Shown: positions 42,223 through 50,187 of the stretch, piece by piece
How the letters are laid out: the number at the start of each line of letters is the position of its first letter
Numbering within the stretch: the first letter of the stretch is position 1
The notes under the pieces: model-generated
Database searches by the model: none
What the model was told of the DNA's origin: nothing
The model's input: only the letters and a program-made list of their open reading frames with translations
Position numbers and translations under genes: made by a program
Virus record (IMG/VR): IMGVR_UViG_3300042465_001918
Coordinates: 1-63,406 of that record
Direction: 5' to 3' (one strand)
DNA from: a virus
Length of the DNA: 63,406 bases

Positions 42223-43162
42223 TTGATTTCTCCAATTTTGCTACTTCGTTTGCATACTGCTGCGGGGTAAGTCCATATTTCTTCGCCAACGCTACTTGCG
42301 TCGGTGTCAGTTGTATTTTTCTTGCGCCCGTAGAGCGAGTTGCCGGTGCAACCACCGAAGTAGGTCGTTTGGAGCCATCGCCGGAACGTGGCTTGTCTTC
42401 ACTACCGAATACTTCCGGGAATGTCGACTTCATGCGAGCATCAATGCGCTCGAAATATTCATCAGAGCGGGGGTCAAGTCCCGAGTTGACTAGTTTTTGG
42501 TGCAGCCCTAGTGCAAAGCTGGTGTGTTCCTCGTATCCCGTAGAACCGAACCACTGGTTTTTAGCCTGCCAGCGAACAGTTTTTTCGTCGATTTCTGGAC
42601 GAGATACTTGTGTTTGTTGAGTTTGTACAGGAATTTCTGCGTCTTGTAAAGCAGGAGCGCGAAAATTCTTTGCAGCCTCGGTTCGCATCTTGGCGTCAGT
42701 CATGGCCTCTTGGGCCGCAACTAAGGCATCTGCGTCCCCAGATTCATAAGCCGCCTTGTATTGCCGCTTGGCATTTTCAAGCTCGCCATCAGCCACCTGT
42801 TTAATGGAGGCTGCGTATTGTTCAGTGCCGGACTTAACATATTCTTTAAGCTTGGCATTCTCACTGACCATATGCTGTGCAAGGCGCTCAAGTTCCTGCT
42901 TTTCTCGGAACAAAGACTCTTTTGCCCTGCGCTCATCGTGGCGGGCATGGGTTAGTTCTTTAATCCGTTTTTGGACGCCTTCCGAATAGGTTTCAATCTC
43001 TTCGTCGGAAGGATCTTCTACCTCGCGCTCCAGTGGCTTGCGGCCACGGTCTTTTTCGGGGGTGTCATCAACGATCTCGACCTCTACCTCGTCGGCGGAC
43101 ACGGTGACGTCAACGTCTTTGTCTTTATCGTCAATCTCATCAGGGAATTTAAAAGCTGGCAT
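42215..43162 (-). CDS. Scaffolding protein, 315 aa
   Basis: An acidic N-terminus (MPAFKFPDEIDDKDKDVDVT then SADEVEVEIVDDTPEKDRGR) is followed by a long charged coiled coil (about 70-170: RIKELTHARHDERRAKESLF) and a helical C-terminal region with LTPTQVALAKKYGLTPQQYA. This is the make-up of phage scaffolds: coiled core plus a basic C-terminal coat-binding helix. Its place between portal and coat genes agrees. Confidence 0.7.
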   Translation of the reverse strand: MPAFKFPDEIDDKDKDVDVTVSADEVEVEIVDDTPEKDRGRKPLEREVEDPSDEEIETYSEGVQKRIKELTHARHDERRAKESLFREKQELERLAQHMVSENAKLKEYVKSGTEQYAASIKQVADGELENAKRQYKAAYESGDADALVAAQEAMTDAKMRTEAAKNFRAPALQDAEIPVQTQQTQVSRPEIDEKTVRWQAKNQWFGSTGYEEHTSFALGLHQKLVNSGLDPRSDEYFERIDARMKSTFPEVFGSEDKPRSGDGSKRPTSVVAPATRSTGARKIQLTPTQVALAKKYGLTPQQYANEVAKLEKSNG

Positions 43163-43171
43163 TTTTGCTCC

Positions 43172-43597
43172 TTAAGCGCGGGTGTAACCCCGAGGGTCTT
43201 GCACAACACATTCAATTTGGTCGTCGTTCAGTACCCTGAACTCTTTACCAAACACTCGAAAGCGCGTCCCTGTATAGGTACGCACGAGCACAAAGTCACC
43301 CTCTTTACACCATGGACCCGAAGGGAACTTGGCGGTGTCTTTGTACGCATCTGGCCCGAGCTTCATGACCCAAAGCACGGTTGTGGCGCTCTCTTCAAGG
43401 CGCATAGTCGCGGCATCTCGGATAAGGTCAAGAGATGTCCCGGCGAGCTTCTCGTCTACGGCAGGAACGATACACAGCATCTTGTAGCCCGTCGGTATAG
43501 GCAAGGCGGACCCTTTATCGCCGTCCTCGTCGGGTTTATCTAGGGGCTGGATGTGTTTGGGTAAGGTAATACCCGGTGGCAGAAGGATTTCACTCAT
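43172..43597 (-). CDS. GroES-like co-chaperonin, 141 aa
   Basis: The C-terminal 80 residues match phage Cpn10 proteins: DAYKDTAKFPSGPWCKEGDF then VLVRTYTGTRFRVFGKEFRV and NDDQIECVVQDPRGYTRA. A bacterial GroES is about 97 residues; the extra N-terminal part (PKHIQPLDKPDEDGDKGSAL) may carry the mobile loop. It would cap host GroEL to fold the coat protein. ATG 43597 gives an ATGAGTGA overlap with the preceding small gene. Confidence 0.75.
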   Translation of the reverse strand: MSEILLPPGITLPKHIQPLDKPDEDGDKGSALPIPTGYKMLCIVPAVDEKLAGTSLDLIRDAATMRLEESATTVLWVMKLGPDAYKDTAKFPSGPWCKEGDFVLVRTYTGTRFRVFGKEFRVLNDDQIECVVQDPRGYTRA

Positions 43598-43784
43598 CTG
43601 ATTGTTCAGCTTTCTTTGCAAGGTCAAGAAGATGGCGCTCTGCGATAGCCAGACCCTGAATGGTTCCGCAGAGTTTTTGATATTCTTCAAATGAGCGACA
43701 TGCTCCGCTGGCGGCATCATCCGCATAGTTATTCATGTCGATGCGTATTTGTTCGCGCAATACACGAGCGAATTCTTGAATCAT
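43590..43784 (-). CDS. Small helical protein, 64 aa
   Basis: IQEFARVLREQIRIDMNNYA then CRSFEEYQKLCGTIQGLAIA and ERHLLDLAKKAEQSDE: an all-helical protein seen upstream of GroES-like genes in environmental podoviruses. It is coupled by overlap to the portal gene upstream (ATGATT at 43784) and to the GroES-like gene downstream. Function unknown. Confidence 0.65.
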   Translation of the reverse strand: MIQEFARVLREQIRIDMNNYADDAASGACRSFEEYQKLCGTIQGLAIAERHLLDLAKKAEQSDE

Positions 43785-46126
43785 GGTGATTTCCTTAGTT
43801 TGGCGACTTCAATAGCTGTTTTGTCTTGCTGTGCCCGAGCTTTAAGAGCAAGCTCCTGCTCCTTGATCTGTGCATCAGCCGCATTCTTTTGAGCCTTGAT
43901 CTGCACTTCGTTTTCTTTGATTGCCAAGGTTTTCTGTTGCATTTGAACAACGGGATCTTCTGCCTGTTTCTGGATTTCTTGCTGTGCAGCCTGCGCTTGA
44001 TTCTGTTGAAGAAGCTGCTGAGATGCCTGCGCCAGCATTTTTGACAGAGCAATTTCGATCTCTGGTGGCAACTGTTCTCCCTCTGGAGGCAGCGGCATAC
44101 CGAGTTGTTGTTCGATCTTCTGGCGATAACCAAAGCCAACGTGCTCTGCAATATGGGCCATGGCTGCGGCTTGAATGGCCCCGGCTCTTGGGTTTTGTCC
44201 AATCAATTCCATGATGATTGGATCTTGCATCGCAGACGTATGAACCTGAATATGGGCTTGGTGGTCCTGATGCTGGAAGGCTTTGACGGGTTTGCCCTTG
44301 AGCAGGTTTTGGTTCTCAGAGACCGGATCTGTCGGTTTCTGGTCTTCGTCCAGAGGAACGAGCTTGTCCGCATTCTTAATTCCCAGAACATCCAACATAC
44401 CCCTGTGTAGTTTGGGCAGGTCGTAGATGTCCGGGGCGGATGCGGCCAACTGAATAACCGCCTGATACTGCACCACCCGTTGTGAAAGAGTGGCTGCGTT
44501 GGGGTCGCTGACGGGCAGGATGTCTACATGGCGGTAGTCGCCACGCTTGGCCCTCGGGCCTTTCTCGCCGTCCGGCTCGTAGGTGTACTCGTCATCGGTG
44601 TAGTCCCGAATGATCACCGCCAAGAGTTGTAGCTCCTGCTTCAGGGCAAAGTGGACCCGCGCCTGAACTGCGGTCATGACCTTGAGTTGCCTCTCGAGCA
44701 ACGCCAGAGTCGAACCCACGGGTGCGTTGGCGCCCATGTCGCTGATCTTCATGTCTGCGGTGGCGGCGAACCGGCGGCCCTCTTCCACAATGGTGTTCAG
44801 CAGCGACATCAGAACCTGACTCGGCTCTTTGTAAGGCAGCGGCAAGATGTTGTCGCGGATTGTTCCGGAGCCTACATCCACGTCACGGAACTCGCCCGGG
44901 GCAATCGGGGTATCGTCCCCCTTAATCCGCAGACCACGGGATTTAAGACCGCCCGGAAGGTTGGACAGGGTACCTGCGTCTATCAATTGACGCATCAAGC
45001 TGGTGGCAGAGTTTGCAAACCCGCCAATCAGGTGAAACAAACCAAAGCCATACGCCCCAAAGCCGGGGATGTATTGGTAGTGGACGAAGTGCTGGCGCTT
45101 GAGGTGAAGGCTGTCTTCCTCTTCCCAGTTGCGCCGGATCGCCAGAACAGTATTGGTTCCGCGAATGAAAGTAACTACATACGGAAGAGCAATACCAGTG
45201 GGTTCGTCATCATCATCCTTGTCGCACAAGGGATCGTCTTTGATGCACAGCTTGACATGGCTTTCGCAGAGCGTGAAGCGCTCGTCGTTTAAATCAGCAA
45301 AGCCAGTCTCTTTGTCCTTGGCCTTGTTGATCTCATCAATCGCCCGGTCAGGATTGCCAATGTCTACATCGCAGTAGAACCCTGCTTGTTGTAGCTCCAT
45401 GATCTCGTTCTTGGTCTTGCGCATGACATGCGTGACCCGGTAGCAACTCTGGATGTCTGAGGTTCCGTAGGGAAGATAGATGTCCTCCGCCGGGATGAAA
45501 ATCGAAGTTTGACGGCCAATGCTTGGGTCGAAATAGACCTTCTTGAAGGCCGAGCCGGTGGCCGGAAGGCTCCACAACATGCGTTCATGCTCTGGTCGGA
45601 ACTCCTGCATGACCTCCGTCAGTTGGAAGTTCATGTCATCCTGCACCCTTTGAGCGGCCTCTTTCTTCTCGGGGGTGTCCTTGCCCATAATTTTTGTACG
45701 TACAGGACCCTGCGCCGGGAAGGTTTCGGTGATAGTTTCCGACTGAAAGCGGACCACTGCCTCGGTGATCATCGGGTGGAATACCCCGGAGGCACCATCC
45801 CACGGCTCAGTGCGCTCTTCAATCTGTAGGCCCAGAAGCTTCAGGCCGGTGACATACGCCTTTTCCCATTCCTTGCGGGAGTTCTTGTCATTGTCAATGT
45901 CGCTTGCCAGATCACTAACCAACATAGACATAGCGCCATCTGGAAGATACTCGGCGAGGTTGGCGTCAAAATCATCAACGCTAGGCTCGCCCTTCTCGAT
46001 GCTGATCTCAAGATCGCCAGCTTGGATATTGACCGCCTCGGGGTCAATGATCTCAATCTCAATGGCCTCCTCTTCAGCGGCCTCCATGGGTTGCTGGTAG
46101 AGGGCCTTGTCAATATTGGTTGCCAT
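43781..46126 (-). CDS. Portal protein, P22-like, 781 aa
   Basis: The body starts near residue 65 (SDIDNDKNSRKEWEKAYVTG). EERTEPWDGASGVFHPMITE, TETFPAQGPVRTKIMGKDTP and FVHYQYIPGFGAYGFGLFHL then GGFANSATSLMRQLIDAGTL are landmark segments of the P22-type portal family. The C-terminal 120 residues are a Gln/Ala-rich helix (QLLQQNQAQAAQQEIQKQAE), which would form the barrel reaching into the head. It makes the 12-subunit DNA entry ring. Confidence 0.85.
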   Translation of the reverse strand: MATNIDKALYQQPMEAAEEEAIEIEIIDPEAVNIQAGDLEISIEKGEPSVDDFDANLAEYLPDGAMSMLVSDLASDIDNDKNSRKEWEKAYVTGLKLLGLQIEERTEPWDGASGVFHPMITEAVVRFQSETITETFPAQGPVRTKIMGKDTPEKKEAAQRVQDDMNFQLTEVMQEFRPEHERMLWSLPATGSAFKKVYFDPSIGRQTSIFIPAEDIYLPYGTSDIQSCYRVTHVMRKTKNEIMELQQAGFYCDVDIGNPDRAIDEINKAKDKETGFADLNDERFTLCESHVKLCIKDDPLCDKDDDDEPTGIALPYVVTFIRGTNTVLAIRRNWEEEDSLHLKRQHFVHYQYIPGFGAYGFGLFHLIGGFANSATSLMRQLIDAGTLSNLPGGLKSRGLRIKGDDTPIAPGEFRDVDVGSGTIRDNILPLPYKEPSQVLMSLLNTIVEEGRRFAATADMKISDMGANAPVGSTLALLERQLKVMTAVQARVHFALKQELQLLAVIIRDYTDDEYTYEPDGEKGPRAKRGDYRHVDILPVSDPNAATLSQRVVQYQAVIQLAASAPDIYDLPKLHRGMLDVLGIKNADKLVPLDEDQKPTDPVSENQNLLKGKPVKAFQHQDHQAHIQVHTSAMQDPIIMELIGQNPRAGAIQAAAMAHIAEHVGFGYRQKIEQQLGMPLPPEGEQLPPEIEIALSKMLAQASQQLLQQNQAQAAQQEIQKQAEDPVVQMQQKTLAIKENEVQIKAQKNAADAQIKEQELALKARAQQDKTAIEVAKLRKSP

Positions 46127-46135
46127 AGATATTCC

Positions 46136-47626
46136 TTAGTAATACGCAGCTTTGCGGCGAAAGCTTGGTTGATCTTCTTCATCGCTCTCGAGGCTTATAA
46201 AGCCCCCGCGCCTAAATCTCAGTAACGCTTGGCTGGTTGAGTCAACAAGGTCGTCGTTGTCGCCGTTGGGGAACGCGGCAAGCTCTTCCATCAACTCATC
46301 TGCCCATCTGGTGTCTGGACACCAAACCACGCCCGACGAAAAAAGATCGGAAATGGCGTTTACACGCGCAATCTTATCGCTTCCTTTGCCCGGTGTATAT
46401 TCCGAAAGAGGAACACCTATCTGGCGAAGCTCATAAATGAGGGGGGCACCTGCGGCTTTTTTCTCAACGATCAGGGTGTCCGGCTCCCACTCCTGATAAA
46501 GCTCAAGCGCTTTCTGTTTGAGTTCAGGAAACTCCATCCGGGCCTTGAAGGAGTCCAAACAGATGATATTGGTGCGGTTTTCGCCCTGATTGTTGGGGTG
46601 GTCGAAGACCCCCCACGTTGTGCAAGCTGAATAGTCTGCGCGGTTTGACTTCTCGAAGGCTGTATCCCAGCTTTGAATGACGTAGTCACAGATAGGAGGG
46701 GTCTCGGACTCCCAGATCTTCCACATATCGCGCTTGATGATCGCGTTTCCCTCGGATGTGGGGTTCTGTTGGTACTGCGCCTCCCATTTGGCGACAGGAA
46801 TCTCCGCTTTGATGGCCTCAAGCTCTTCTTTTTTCCAAAATCCGGGCCACAAAGGGGTGCCCGAAGGCAAAATAGCCGGGAACTCAATCACTTCCCAGTC
46901 GTTTACACCGTCTTTTTCGGAATTCTTGAGGATGGCGCCGGTCAGATCTCTCTTGGCCCACCGGGTCATCACAATAATGATGGCTCCACCGGGCTGTAAA
47001 CGCTGCCGAGGGCCAGATGTGTACCACTCATACACATTGTCAAACACCGCAGGGTTGCCTTGCTTAGCCTCCTGCTCAGAATGAGGGTCATCAATGATCA
47101 ATAGATCCGCACCCTTACCAGTGACGGCACCTCCAACACCAATAGCGAAGTAGTCCCCGCCTTTATCGGTGTTCCATCGTCCTGCGGCTTTTGAGTCAGA
47201 GGACAGCTTGGTGTCAAAGATCCGGCTGTAGGTCTCAGAAGAGACCAGATTCCTAACCTTCCGGCCAAAGCCTACGGCAAGTTCTGCGGTGTGAGCAGTC
47301 TGGATGATCTTCTTCTCCGGATACTTACCCAGAAACCAAGCTGGCAGCAGGAAGGAGGCAAACTCCGACTTAGTGTGACGGGGAGGCATGTTGATGATCA
47401 ACCGCTTCAACTCCCCCTTGGCAACGCGCTCAAAAGCGCTTGCCATGATCTGGTGGTGCTTTCCGGAAATAAACCCCGGCCACATGTGGGAGGCAAAGTA
47501 GATGAACGACTCATTGCACTTCTCAACCCTGTCGTACTCCAGAAGCATCATGATCTTGGCTCTCTCAAGCTCATCGACCATAGGGATCAACTTGTTGTAC
47601 TTCTCCACCTCCGCGCGGCTCATCAT
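46136..47626 (-). CDS. terL: Terminase large subunit, 496 aa
   Basis: The ATPase motif is NMPPRHTKSEFASF (residues 79-92, deviant Walker A), with Walker B ADLLIIDDP at about 176-184. The C-terminal nuclease shows IQSWDTAFEKSNRADYSACT (about 317-336) and TLIVEKKAAGAPL (about 398-410). It translocates DNA into the prohead and cuts it. The start overlaps the stop of the LexA-like gene (CTATGATG), which suggests coupled translation. Related enzymes pack by a headful mechanism. Confidence 0.88.
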   Translation of the reverse strand: MMSRAEVEKYNKLIPMVDELERAKIMMLLEYDRVEKCNESFIYFASHMWPGFISGKHHQIMASAFERVAKGELKRLIINMPPRHTKSEFASFLLPAWFLGKYPEKKIIQTAHTAELAVGFGRKVRNLVSSETYSRIFDTKLSSDSKAAGRWNTDKGGDYFAIGVGGAVTGKGADLLIIDDPHSEQEAKQGNPAVFDNVYEWYTSGPRQRLQPGGAIIIVMTRWAKRDLTGAILKNSEKDGVNDWEVIEFPAILPSGTPLWPGFWKKEELEAIKAEIPVAKWEAQYQQNPTSEGNAIIKRDMWKIWESETPPICDYVIQSWDTAFEKSNRADYSACTTWGVFDHPNNQGENRTNIICLDSFKARMEFPELKQKALELYQEWEPDTLIVEKKAAGAPLIYELRQIGVPLSEYTPGKGSDKIARVNAISDLFSSGVVWCPDTRWADELMEELAAFPNGDNDDLVDSTSQALLRFRRGGFISLESDEEDQPSFRRKAAYY

Positions 47627-47853
47627 AGCGAAGCTACTCCACGAACACTGCGGTCAACTAGCTTGATCGAATTGAACTTGTGCGGCTTGATCACAAGCAT
47701 CCCTTCATCCTGAAGGATGTGGATCACCCTGTGGATGTTCGACTTGCTCTTCAATCCCAATCCCCGAGCAATCACAGAATACGACGGCGGCACGCCGTGT
47801 AAACGTACATAAGCACGAATGAAATCAAGAACGAGTTGGTGTTTGGGACTCAT
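47623..47853 (-). CDS. LexA N-terminal-type HTH protein, 76 aa
   Basis: MSPKHQLVLDFIRAYVRLHG then VPPSYSVIARGLGLKSKSNI and HRVIHILQDEGMLVIKPHKF align well with the LexA DNA-binding domain (winged helix-turn-helix), but there is no Ser-Lys autocleavage domain. ATG 47853 was chosen over 47874 because a strong promoter has its -10 between them; transcription would start at about 47856, so the message is probably leaderless. The gene is coupled to terL. Likely a dedicated repressor of late or packaging genes. Confidence 0.7.
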   Translation of the reverse strand: MSPKHQLVLDFIRAYVRLHGVPPSYSVIARGLGLKSKSNIHRVIHILQDEGMLVIKPHKFNSIKLVDRSVRGVASL

Positions 47854-47862
47854 GTTTAAACG

Positions 47863-47891
47863 ATTGTAAACCAAGACGCGAACGTTCGCAA
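47863..47891 (-). promoter_or_regulatory. Promoter with palindromic operator upstream of the LexA-like gene
   Basis: On the minus strand: TTGCGA (47891-47886), 17-nt spacer, TACAAT (47868-47863). A perfect 12-bp palindrome GCGAACGTTCGC (47878-47889) overlaps the -35 and spacer. Its half sites CGAAC/GTTCG resemble those of LexA boxes, though without the usual spacer. A GTTTAAAC (47854-47861) lies at the start of transcription. Confidence 0.6.
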
Positions 47892-48060
47892 GCCTCTTTT
47901 TGAAAAATATATATACCCCCGGGGGGTCTGGATTTGGAAGAGAAGGGGGGGGTCTGGGAAAATAGTTTCGTTTGAGCGGATTAGAGCGTATAGGGTAGAC
48001 GGGTCAGTGCCGCCGCAAAAGGCGGGTGGGGTACGGGTGGGGTGCGGCTGATGACCGATG
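47892..48060. other. Non-coding gap between terS and the LexA-like gene
   Basis: About 170 bp without a gene. It holds an AT-rich run (AAAAATATATATA near 47902) directly beside CCCCCGGGGGG, then G-rich tracts up to GGGGGGG near 47950, and a small hairpin CCGCC-GCAAAA-GGCGG near 48012. Such mixed tracts beside terS could be a packaging (pac) site, but nothing in the sequence proves it. Confidence 0.4.
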
Positions 48061-48696
48061 TCAGGTGTTTACACGCATGGGCTTGACGTTGTCCAGTAGC
48101 TTGAGGTGACCCGACAACTCCTTGCGTAACTGCTCTGCGCTGGGTTTGTCTACAGGCTTATCGGTGGCTATCTGGAACATGCCAGCGGCTCTGCCCATCA
48201 ACTCTAGTGCTTTTAAACGACTACCTTCCTGCTTGCCTCCCTTGGTTAGTGCCAACAACTCTTTCATCACATACCGTTTGGTTGCGGCGGTATCCTCAGC
48301 CAAGACTTCGATGGTCTCACCCCAAGCGTCCTGCAATGCCTTCTGGATACGTGGATCCCTACTTAGCCTGTAGGCGCTGGACGTGATCACTTGATCTGAT
48401 CCCTTGGCGTTGGGGTATGCGTCACGGTATGCTTGCCGCATGGTCTTCCCAGCGATACAGCCCTTGGTGAATTCCATCTGGCTTGCGGTCAGTGGTTGAA
48501 TCTTCTTGTAGTCTTCTGTCCCTCTTGGCTTTCCATCGACTCTCATTACTGGAGGCTCAGCCCGTGAGGCCAACCGTTCCGCTTCGCTGATTTCCGGCCC
48601 GTCATCTTCTATGTCTGGCTCTTGCAAGTGAGCATCCTCCAGCGCTTGAAGTAGTTCGTCTTTGCTTGCCCGTCCGGCCTTCTTTGTATCAGTCAT
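48061..48696 (-). CDS. terS: Terminase small subunit, 211 aa
   Basis: PLTASQMEFTKGCIAGKTMR then QAYRDAYPNAKGSDQVITSS and YRLSRDPRIQKALQDAWGET form the helix-turn-helix and oligomer core of small terminases. The N-terminus is acidic and the C-terminus (RKELSGHLKLLDNVKPMRVN) helical. It recognises the packaging site and delivers DNA to TerL. First gene of the late block, transcribed away from the non-coding region at 48697-49233. Confidence 0.8.
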   Translation of the reverse strand: MTDTKKAGRASKDELLQALEDAHLQEPDIEDDGPEISEAERLASRAEPPVMRVDGKPRGTEDYKKIQPLTASQMEFTKGCIAGKTMRQAYRDAYPNAKGSDQVITSSAYRLSRDPRIQKALQDAWGETIEVLAEDTAATKRYVMKELLALTKGGKQEGSRLKALELMGRAAGMFQIATDKPVDKPSAEQLRKELSGHLKLLDNVKPMRVNT

Positions 48697-49233
48697 GGCT
48701 TATGTCCTGTGGTTAATTACAGCCTGTTTAAACATCCAGCACCGTTCTCAGGGCAGAGTGTACAGGAGACGTTTAAACCTGTCCATGCTACCCATGCCCC
48801 AACCCATCCCTGATCGTGCCTTGTAGGCACTTCTGCAATACTTTTGTACTAGAAAGTTATCCACAATTCAGTGCATAACCTTGAGTTATCCACAACCCTC
48901 TGTGGATACTGTGGATAAGTTTCTAAGTACTTATGCATTGCACAAACCCCTGCAAGCTCGCCGTTTAAACGGTTGATACCAACCCAGCCTGTCACCCCTT
49001 CAGCGCCTTGTAGACCCTCTTACCCAGAGCATTGATCCCACTATATAGAGCGCTGACTCCACTGGCAGTGCCCCCAATGCTGGTGATCTATCTAAGGGTA
49101 AACCCTATTAGGGAAAGTCCCTATACACAAGCGTTTAAATGCAACCGATACTTGTGTTCATGGTGCTAGTAATTGCACCGCTGATCACAGCAAGCTACGA
49201 CTCCGGTCTGACGCTACCTGCCGCACGGTTTAG
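48697..49233. other. Large non-coding region with DnaA boxes (candidate replication origin)
   Basis: 537 bp between divergent gene blocks. It holds three GTTTAAAC palindromes (48726, 48771, 48963), a near-site GTTTAAAT at 49133, the DnaA-box cluster listed separately, and strong small inverted repeats near 49095-49123 (AGGGTAAACCCT and TTAGGGAAAGTCCCTA). A 35-codon frame at 49139-49246 starting MQPILVFMVLVIAPLI is open but has no ribosome site, so I do not call it a gene. Confidence 0.65.
48857..48918. promoter_or_regulatory. Cluster of DnaA boxes
   Basis: TTATCCACA matches the bacterial DnaA consensus exactly at 48857-48865 and 48886-48894 (plus strand) and at 48910-48918 (as TGTGGATAA, minus strand). 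A fourth copy with one mismatch lies at 48901-48909 (TGTGGATAC). Four boxes in 62 bp in a phage non-coding region are unlikely by chance and suggest host DnaA binding. Confidence 0.75.
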
Positions 49234-49261
49234 TTGCGGACAGTGACCTGCCCACTATAAG
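49234..49261 (+). promoter_or_regulatory. Candidate promoter for the 49.3-55.4 kb plus-strand operon
   Basis: TTGCGG (49234-49239), a 16-nt spacer, TATAAG (49256-49261). It is the last good promoter before the leader and the first gene of the block. Predicted transcription start near 49268. Confidence 0.5.
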
Positions 49262-49267
49262 GTAGTT

Positions 49268-49414
49268 CTGAGGCGGTCTCGGTGGCAACACCCCCCAGCA
49301 ATGGGTGCAAATCAGATCTGGTTATGCCAGATACCCCAACAGGTCAGGGTAGACAAGACAACCCATCTCTCCCAATGAGAGAGTCAAAGGAAGCCCATCA
49401 CCGTGGGCTTTTTT
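49268..49414 (+). ncRNA. Candidate structured leader RNA ending in a terminator
   Basis: The predicted transcript has small hairpins ATCTGG-TTATG-CCAGAT (near 49314-49330) and CTCTC-CCAAT-GAGAG (near 49367-49381), and ends at an intrinsic terminator. It could be a short regulatory RNA or a leader controlled by antitermination of the operon beyond. No known RNA family is recognised. Overlapping frames are not convincing. Confidence 0.4.
49391..49414 (+). terminator. Intrinsic terminator (attenuator) before the plus-strand operon
   Basis: Stem AAGCCCA / TGGGCTT with loop TCACCG, followed by TTTT. It stands 31 bp before a short leader frame and about 100 bp before the first clear gene, so read-through must be regulated or another promoter must serve the operon. 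Confidence 0.7.
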
Positions 49415-49445
49415 GGACTTCGTTAACCACTCTGAAAGGCTCACC

Positions 49446-49508
49446 ATGTTTCACATTCCAGCGCATCTCAATACCCAAACCCCTCCCGCTCAATTCAACC
49501 CAAAGTAA
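49446..49508 (+). CDS. Short peptide, 20 aa (possible leader peptide or micro-gene)
   Basis: ATG 49446 to TAA 49506, MFHIPAHLNTQTPPAQFNPK. AAAGG precedes it, and the next gene starts 9 bp after its stop. Small phage peptides beginning MFHIPAH occur elsewhere in my recollection, but I cannot verify this. Its place between a terminator and the operon suggests a coupling or leader role. Confidence 0.45.
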   Translation: MFHIPAHLNTQTPPAQFNPK

Positions 49509-49517
49509 GGACGCACC

Positions 49518-49814
49518 ATGACTACTCGACTCACCTCCCCCCTCGCCTCCCACGTCTCATACACAAAGGAAGTCCTCGCCCGTGCCCACAGGGATTTTGC
49601 CAAGAACCCCTCTGCGACCAACTGGGACGTGCTCCAACGCGCCGCCATGACCTACCAGCAGATCGAATGGGCCAGCCGCACCCATACGATTGACCGCGAA
49701 AAGCTGGCCTTTGATATCGACTCCAACCCTATCGGCGAATGGCAAAACGTGATCTGCCGCGCCACGCTGGGCGTTGGGGTGCGTACCGCTCTGCGTGACT
49801 GTGCAACCGTTTAA
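49518..49814 (+). CDS. Hypothetical protein, 98 aa
   Basis: Not recognised. Helical: VSYTKEVLARAHRDFAKNPS then WDVLQRAAMTYQQIEWASRT. TAAGGA precedes ATG 49518. First clear gene of the plus-strand block. Confidence 0.65.
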   Translation: MTTRLTSPLASHVSYTKEVLARAHRDFAKNPSATNWDVLQRAAMTYQQIEWASRTHTIDREKLAFDIDSNPIGEWQNVICRATLGVGVRTALRDCATV

Positions 49815-49830
49815 CCACTGGAGAATGACT

Positions 49831-49944
49831 ATGCTAGAACAACGCTATCAAATCTATCTGGCCCTTGCCAATGACGGCAAAGGCGGCGACATCACCAACG
49901 GTGGTGCTCCCCTCAAAACCTTTGCGGAGTGGCTTGCATCATGA
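49831..49944 (+). CDS. Small protein, 37 aa
   Basis: ATG 49831 with GGAG 7 nt upstream, ending at TGA 49942 in ATGA overlap with the next gene. Sequence MLEQRYQIYLALANDGKGGD then ITNGGAPLKTFAEWLAS. The in-frame ATG 49825 is too close to the ribosome site. Overlap with a clear gene supports it. Confidence 0.6.
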   Translation: MLEQRYQIYLALANDGKGGDITNGGAPLKTFAEWLAS

Positions 49945-50186
49945 ACCATCAAGACCGCACCGCCTACGCTCAGGCGTTTAAACGCAAGGCCAGCGCCTAC
50001 GACATGGCGACATGCCGCCGTGCCATTGCTGACATTGACGCTACCCTGCTGATCCATGAGTGCCGCCAGACTGCCAATGAACCCAGCGACTACGTCACCC
50101 GCCTCTGGCTGGAGCGTGATGCCATGCTGGATCGTCAGTCTGACATCTGCCGCCAAATTGTTCGTGAACTTGAAAGTGAGGAATGA
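49941..50186 (+). CDS. Hypothetical helical protein, 81 aa
   Basis: Charged helices (DRTAYAQAFKRKASAYDMAT then RLWLERDAMLDRQSDICRQI). GTTTAAAC at 49976 encodes Phe-Lys and is flanked to give the 12-bp palindrome GCGTTTAAACGC. ATG 49941 is chosen for the ATGA overlap; an in-frame start at 49929 exists. Confidence 0.6.
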   Translation: MNHQDRTAYAQAFKRKASAYDMATCRRAIADIDATLLIHECRQTANEPSDYVTRLWLERDAMLDRQSDICRQIVRELESEE

Positions 50187-50187
50187 C

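Noticed and set aside
49139-49246. 35-codon frame starting MQPILVFMVLVIAPL
   Set aside because: It has a signal-like start but no ribosome site and lies between hairpins and a promoter.
49282-49521. 79-codon plus-strand frame over the leader RNA
   Set aside because: It runs through two hairpins and a terminator and overlaps the start of the next gene; composition is not protein-like.
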